Positions 59,201-64,000 of a DNA stretch of 64,000 nucleotides are shown here, in pieces; position 1 is the stretch's first letter, and each line of letters starts with the position of its first letter. Source of the stretch: Magnaporthiopsis rhizophila (taxonomy: Eukaryota; Ascomycota; Sordariomycetes; Magnaporthales; Magnaporthaceae); the NCBI GenBank assembly GCA_003049465.1, contig PYSS01000012.1, positions 372,001-436,000 of the forward strand, in the 5' to 3' direction. Under the pieces are notes generated by a model. That model worked only from the letters and a program-made list of their open reading frames with translations, ran no database searches and was not told the origin of the DNA. The position numbers and the translations under genes are program-made.

Positions 59201-61420
59201 ACAAACGTCCTGACGGGACTCTGCAACTACCCTGGAGAAGACCTAGCGGATGACGCGCAGCTCAGTGCCGAGTATCTGCTCTCGGTATACCAACCACCCG
59301 ACCTTTCATCTCTCATCCCGCTTCTCAAGAAGGCGGGCTTCTACCGGGTGCTTAAACGCATCTACAGAACGGACCAGCAGTACGGACGGTTGATCAAGAC
59401 GTACTTTGAAGACCCATCCGATAGAGACGAGGTATTTGAGTGCATCTCTGACTGCCTACGCTCTCACATTGGCGCTGCAGGGCGCCTCACAAAAAGACAG
59501 CTCCAAGATGTGCATGAGGTCATAAAAGAGCACGCACGGGATCTGGTAGAGCTGGACCCGGGACGCGCAGCCTCGACTGTGGAGGCGGGCGCGCCGGAAC
59601 TGCACCGACACCTCCTCGCATCCGTGGAAGACGAGCCAGGGCTGCAACATGCCTATCTAAGAACGATACTGGAGCCTGGGAGGCAACAGTCCGATCGTGG
59701 AGACGGTCAAGAGACGCTGCCTGCAGAGGAAATGGTCAGACAAGGAGGCGGTGGCGCGGCGGCGGACAGGGACCTGATCGAGCAGTACGTTCGGTTGATG
59801 TGCCAGTTCGAACCTGCTCACGTCTCCGACTACGTAGGGCTGGTGCAGTCGACCAATCTCCGGCTGGAGACGTTGCTGCCCACGATGGAGGAGATGGGGG
59901 TCATCGACGCGGCCATCGTGCTGATGGCTCGCGAGGGGCAGATCCCTCAGGCCATGGAGCGCCTGATCAAACACCTGCACACACTGGAGTCGGCCCTGCG
60001 AGGCTTGCTCTCTGGAGCTGCCTCCTCCCCGACGGATCATGACAGGGCTCTCGACGGCGACCATGCATCAGTGAGCGACCTGCACGAGCCTGCCGATGGG
60101 CTTATAGATGCGGTGAGGAAATACGTCTACGTCGGCATCTGGCTCTGTCAGGGGCAGACAAAGATGGCGGCACGGGGCAAGCAAAGGGCGGCTACCGACG
60201 AACTCTCACCAGAGGAGTCCATGTGGCTGAGTCTGGTAAACGTTTCGGTGCAGATCACACAGTCAATATCCTCTCTCGTGCCTGACAATGCTCCCGCAGC
60301 AGAGAGCGGCGGGGGAAGCGCCCAGGATGGCGAGGTTGGGCGTCAGACACTGGACACAGAGAAAGTCGTTGGGTTTCTCCGCTCACTCGTACAGCACACA
60401 TTCACGGCATTGCTTACTGCGACGTCGACACCCGCTGCAGGCGCTGGTGGCCTCAATCCTTCCCAGCCCGGGACCCCAAGCGCCGCCGCAACGATGAGCA
60501 AGAGCAGCAGAAGACCATCGACCGCACCTGGGAACAACCTCTCGTTCCTGCGCATCCTCCGTGCGTTCCTAACGCAGGCTGCCGCGAGCTCACCGAGCCT
60601 GGCGGAGCTGCGCGGCGTGCTGGCCTCCATCTTCTCGGCTTACGCGTACGAGGAGTCTATCCTACGGCTGTCGGGCCGGCTGCTAGAGCGCAGCCTGTTC
60701 TCGAGCGTCTCGCACGCCGTGGCTCTCCGGCAACGCGGCTGGAGGCCCCGCGGCTCGACTTGCGAGGCGTGCGGGCGACGGGTCACGGGGCCCGGCGTGG
60801 CGGGCTCCAGCGTCCTCGAGGCCTGGGAGGAGCGCGAGGAGAGGGAGGCGATCAGGCGGGCTCTGAAAAGAAAAGCGCTCGCCATCGCGGCTGGAGCGCC
60901 GGTTGCTGATGCCGACGGAAGCGGAGTCGGTGCTAGGATGAGAGACGCTGACGGAGGCGGCGCCGGCGTCAGCGCCGGCAGCAGCTATGCGTACTTTAAT
61001 ACCGATCATGCAGCGGCGGACGGGACCGCGGCAGGCAGCGGCAAGGGTAAAGGCAAGGCTGCGGAGCCGGCGCGGCCGCGCGGGGAGTTCCAGGTCCGCG
61101 ACGAGCCCGAGGGCGACGCCGAGGCTGCGGCAGCGCGCCAGGACGAAGCCGGCGACGGTTCCGCCGCGGCGCGAGGCTTTGCCATGCCCAGCCCCACGGC
61201 CGGCACCAAGCCCGCGGCGGTGTTCGGCCCCGGCAGGGGCGGCAGGCGAGAGAAGGACCAGCCGCTGGGGCCGCTAGTGGTGTTGGCATGTCGGCACATA
61301 TACCACAAGTCCTGTCTCGATGCGCTGCACGACGACGCGGGCGGCAGCAGAGAGGCCGAGGAGGAGTTTGCGGGCAGTCGGGGCGGATTCAGGCGATACC
61401 GATGTCCCATTGATGGCTGA
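56142..61420 (+). CDS. VPS8: CORVET complex subunit Vps8
   Basis: Exons are 56142-56450 and 56525-61420 (1734 aa); the 74-bp intron has GTATGT, CACTGACC and ACACAG. The N-terminus is disordered and Ser/Pro-rich. A WD40-like propeller spans about residues 220-560 (ITSIAVSADHTTIGGGHADG, IFTWDTSRA, VVAVQWLSRSVL). A long alpha-solenoid follows, including the Vps8 block LDLDQVTQLCKQHNLYDALI. A C-terminal RING-like element uses CEAC (about 1516), then ACRHIYHKSC (about 1691) and terminal CPID. Vps8 is a CORVET-specific subunit that binds Rab5-type GTPases and tethers early endosomes. The RING is odd: about 170 low-complexity residues separate the first and second ligand pairs, and the last Cys is Asp. 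Confidence 0.94.
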
Positions 61421-61752
61421 GAATAAGGAGAGGAAGGAGTGCAATCGATGGTAAATCACTACCACATGCCACAAAATAAACGACAACGGTGGGATTTGCA
61501 TAGAAATATATTAGCGATTGTAATAGTCATATTTAGCCTTTTAACTCGTGAATCTGTGACGAGTTGGTTCAGGGGTTGCCCCAGGGGAGCGAAGCTTATC
61601 AATTAAGCTAATCGCCGATTGAGGATCTGACAGCATGGCCCACCCGCGAATTTGTTAAAGGCAGCCCACCCCACGGACTCAAGTTTGGTGGTGGTTTGTG
61701 ACACGCCACGCTTGATTTAGTGGCATACTTCGCTCATGCGGCAGCTTGCGAC
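61421..61752. other. Short intergenic region between VPS8 and the PIG-P gene
   Basis: 332 bp between tandem plus-strand genes. It is AT-richer at 61490-61550, fitting VPS8 termination. No other feature is seen. Confidence 0.5.
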
Positions 61753-62769
61753 ATGAGACCGAGCCTGGAAGAAGACGAAGATCAGTACCCTACCCAGCTA
61801 GGCGGCCAGTCGGACGATGATGAGGTGAACTTTGCCTACTCGCCGGCCGAGGCCGAGGCCGAGACCAGCGACGACGACGCCGACAACGACGACGAAGACG
61901 ACGAAGACGACGAAGACGACGACGATGACGACGACGACGAAGACGAGGCGCCGCGGCCCCCGCCGCCGTTCCAGCACAACTTCGCGCCGCCCTTCTACGG
62001 CCGGCCGCCCACGCCTCTCCCGCCGTCGCCGTCGCTGACGTCGCTGCTGCGGCCGTCGCGGCCGACGACGCCCGACGCGTCCGACGACGAGCAGCCCGAG
62101 AACCCTCTGCCGCGGGCGACGCCGCAGGTGCCGACGTACGAGTACTACGGCTTCGTGCTGTACCTGGTCTCGTCGCTCGCCTTCCTCATGTACCTGCTCT
62201 GGAGCTACCTGCCGAGCCCGTTCTTGCACGCGCTCGGCATCTACTACTACCCCAACCGCTGGTGGAGCCTGGCCGTGCCCAGCTTCATCGTCATGTCGCT
62301 GGTCTACGTCTACGTGGCGCTGGCGAGCTACAACCTCGAGGTGCTGACGCTGCCGCTGCGCTCGCTCGAGACTGTCGTCGACGCCGCCGGCAAGGTCGCC
62401 GTCGTTGACGCGCGCGGGAGGATCAAGGGCCTAAACAGAGACAGGGACAGGGACAGGGATAGGTGGGCGGCCATGGGCGGCGCGGGAGGAGCGGCGGCGG
62501 CAGCACCGAGGAGCAGCAAAAAGCAGCAGCAGGAGAAGACGGAGAATGCGGCCACGGCGACGTCCGCGGCGCCAGGGCCTGGCAGGAGGAGAAAGAGCAC
62601 GATGGGAGGCCTGCCCGGGCCGGGAGAGTTGGATTGGAGGACCATCTGGAACACGGGCACCGACGCCGTCATGGACGTGCCCCTGGCTGGAGTTTGTGAG
62701 ATTTTGTATGGATACGGGAACGGGGACGGGGGCCAGGACCACGACGATGATATTCTAGGTTCGGCGTAA
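61753..62769 (+). CDS. GPI19: PIG-P/Gpi19, subunit of GPI N-acetylglucosaminyltransferase
   Basis: Single exon, 338 aa from the first in-frame ATG at 61753. An acidic Asp/Glu run at about residues 35-75 is followed by Pro-rich sequence. The PIG-P domain starts TYEYYGFVLYLVSSLAFLMY (TM1, about 128-150), continues with LHALGIYYYPNRWWSLAVPS and a second membrane segment (about 170-192), and ends VALASYN. This two-helix pattern with Tyr-Gly-Phe and YYP...W is the family signature. PIG-P belongs to the ER complex that transfers GlcNAc to phosphatidylinositol, the first step of GPI-anchor synthesis. The C-terminal tail is longer than in yeast and contains an RDRDRDRD run and basic, low-complexity sequence; a DVPLAGVCEILYG motif near the end also recurs in fungal homologues as I recall them. 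Confidence 0.92.
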   Translation: MRPSLEEDEDQYPTQLGGQSDDDEVNFAYSPAEAEAETSDDDADNDDEDDEDDEDDDDDDDDEDEAPRPPPPFQHNFAPPFYGRPPTPLPPSPSLTSLLRPSRPTTPDASDDEQPENPLPRATPQVPTYEYYGFVLYLVSSLAFLMYLLWSYLPSPFLHALGIYYYPNRWWSLAVPSFIVMSLVYVYVALASYNLEVLTLPLRSLETVVDAAGKVAVVDARGRIKGLNRDRDRDRDRWAAMGGAGGAAAAAPRSSKKQQQEKTENAATATSAAPGPGRRRKSTMGGLPGPGELDWRTIWNTGTDAVMDVPLAGVCEILYGYGNGDGGQDHDDDILGSA

Positions 62770-63066
62770 TAATAACAACTTGGCCGTTTTCTTGACTGCA
62801 AACGTGGAAGTACTTGTGCCTGCGTCGATGACCCTGATAATTGTCCAACAAGCCACAAGCGCCAGAGCTTCCGCCACAAGCCACAGACGCGACTCGAAAA
62901 TCCCAAATTCGAGGAAATCGCCGCGCCGCCTGCTCCACTTCCACTTTGACCTGGAGCTCGAGCTTTAGTGGGAGAAAAGCAGCCCAAGACCAACACCACA
63001 GCACCAACCCCAAGGCCAACTCCCCGCCACGCAATCGCGCAAAACCCAAAATATCAGTACAAAATC

Positions 63067-64000
63067 ATGGCACAACAGCCATTGTCGTCGGCCGTCCAGC
63101 CGACAGACATCTACGGAGGAGGTTTGTGCCATCACCATCTGATTCGACACCCCTTTTTTGCGCGCGCGCCATTCGCAAAGCTAGGCCTTGCCTTGTTCCA
63201 GCGCTGACCATGAGGCAACAACGACGACGACGACAACAACAGATGAGGTCTCGGCCCTCGTCCTGGACCCGGGCTACTGCAGCACACGCGCCGGCTTCGC
63301 GGGCGAGGATGTGCCCAAATCCGTCCTGCCCTCCTTCTACGGCCACGTCGGCGGCCGCGACATCTTCGGCGACGAGGTCATGATCCCGCGCGAGGGCTTC
63401 GAGGTCCGCAACTACATGGGCCGCGACAGCGTCGTCGAGAACTGGGACGTCGCCCCGCGCCTATGGGAGCACATGCTGGTCAAGCGCCTGCAGCCCGACC
63501 GCGCCCACCTGCTCGGCCGCACCCCCGTCATCGCCAAGCCCAAGCCGGCCGACGCCCCCGCGACTAACGGCAGCGGCGAGGAGCCGGCCGACGGCGAGGG
63601 CGACGTCGCCATGGAGGACGCCGCCGCCACAGCAGCAGCGGGAGCAACAGCAACAGCAGCAGCCGCCGCAGAGGCGGCCGAGGCAGAGGCAGAGTCGACC
63701 GAGGACATGCTGGAGACGGCCCTTGGCGAGAACCCGCTGCTGATGACGGAGGCGCCTTGGAACCCGACCAAGGCGCGCGAGAAGGCCATCGAGATCGCCA
63801 TGGAGGGCTGGGGCGTGCCGGCGTTTTGGCTGACAAAGACGCCCGCGCTGGCCGCCTTCGCCGCCGGCAAGGCCACGGCCCTGGTCGTGGACGTGGGCGG
63901 CGCCAACGCCAGCGTCGTGGCGGTGCACGACGGCATGGCGCTCAAGCGCTCCATCCAGCACTCGCCCGTCGGCGCCGGCCTCTGGGTGTCGGGCCAGATC
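63067..64000 (+). CDS. ARP4: Actin-related protein Arp4 (3' partial)
   Basis: Exon 1 is 63067-63121 and exon 2 runs from 63243 past the window end; the 121-bp intron has GTTTGT, GCTGAC and CAACAG. The start gives a short leader ending DIYGG, joined to DEVSALVLDPGYCSTRAGFAG, the Arp4/BAF53 N-terminus. Further blocks are VLPSFYGHV, NYMGRDSVVENWDV, LMTEAPWNPTKAREKA and VVDVGGANASVVAVHDG (nucleotide-binding region). Arp4 is an actin-fold subunit shared by NuA4, SWR1 and INO80 chromatin complexes. An Ala/Glu-rich insert follows LLGRTPVIAKPKP, more extended than in yeast. At least half of the protein is outside the window. Confidence 0.93.

Noticed and set aside
61720..61752. Upstream extension of PIG-P from a GTG at 61720
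   Set aside because: Non-ATG start; the first in-frame ATG is at 61753.
1..64000. CRISPR array, bacterial operon or phage content
   Set aside because: No direct-repeat/spacer pattern; genes are intron-bearing fungal genes.

Overview
The window is nuclear DNA of a filamentous ascomycete (Pezizomycotina, most likely Sordariomycetes). Genes are GC-rich and carry short introns of about 60 to 300 bp (one of 558 bp) with CTNAC-like branch points. Products include an AbaA/Tec1-type TEA factor and a fungus-specific secreted HSW-type protein. Intergenic DNA holds long homopolymers and recurrent TACCTACC motifs. Strand bias is weak, and genes form convergent and divergent pairs separated by a few hundred bases to 9 kb.

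Layout. 27-1217 (+): 3' part of a histidine-phosphatase protein of the Tfc7/tau55 type. 5727-7411 (+): unknown fungal protein with a putative Myb-like module. 8318-10104 (-): Iwr1. 10785-12190 (-): degenerate cytochrome P450 pseudogene. 13190-14766 (+): Sde182-like nucleoside-hydrolase-fold protein. 14767-24101: 9.3 kb with no supportable gene. 24102-26763 (+): ELL elongation factor. 29157-30030 (-): LC8 dynein light chain in seven exons. 30768-33599 (+): MRD1. 34977-39295 (+): TEA/ATTS transcription factor. 43762-45060 (+): secreted protein with a predicted mature N-terminal His. 45931-46731 (-): cyclophilin H type. 51748-53366 (+): membrane RING-H2 protein. 54295-55614 (-): GPALPP/DUF3752 protein. 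56142-61420 (+): VPS8. 61753-62769 (+): PIG-P/GPI19. 63067-64000 (+): 5' part of ARP4.

Most genes are conserved housekeeping functions: Pol II import and elongation (Iwr1, ELL), Pol III/TFIIIC (tau55-like), pre-rRNA processing (MRD1), spliceosome-linked prolyl isomerisation (cyclophilin H), chromatin remodelling (ARP4), endosomal tethering (VPS8), GPI synthesis (PIG-P) and dynein transport (LC8). They do not form an operon or a biosynthetic cluster. The part that looks accessory is 10.1-24.1 kb (P450 relic, Sde182-like gene, gene-poor stretch).

I found no tRNA, rRNA, CRISPR array, intact transposon or clearly new multi-gene system. The more unusual items are the P450 relic, the LC8 micro-exons, a pair of mutually exclusive hairpins in ELL intron 1, a Trp-to-Phe change in the cyclophilin drug-binding position, the split RING of VPS8 and the HSW-type secreted protein. 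Exon boundaries were placed by eye from splice motifs and family resemblance. Names rest on recalled family motifs; no database search was run.
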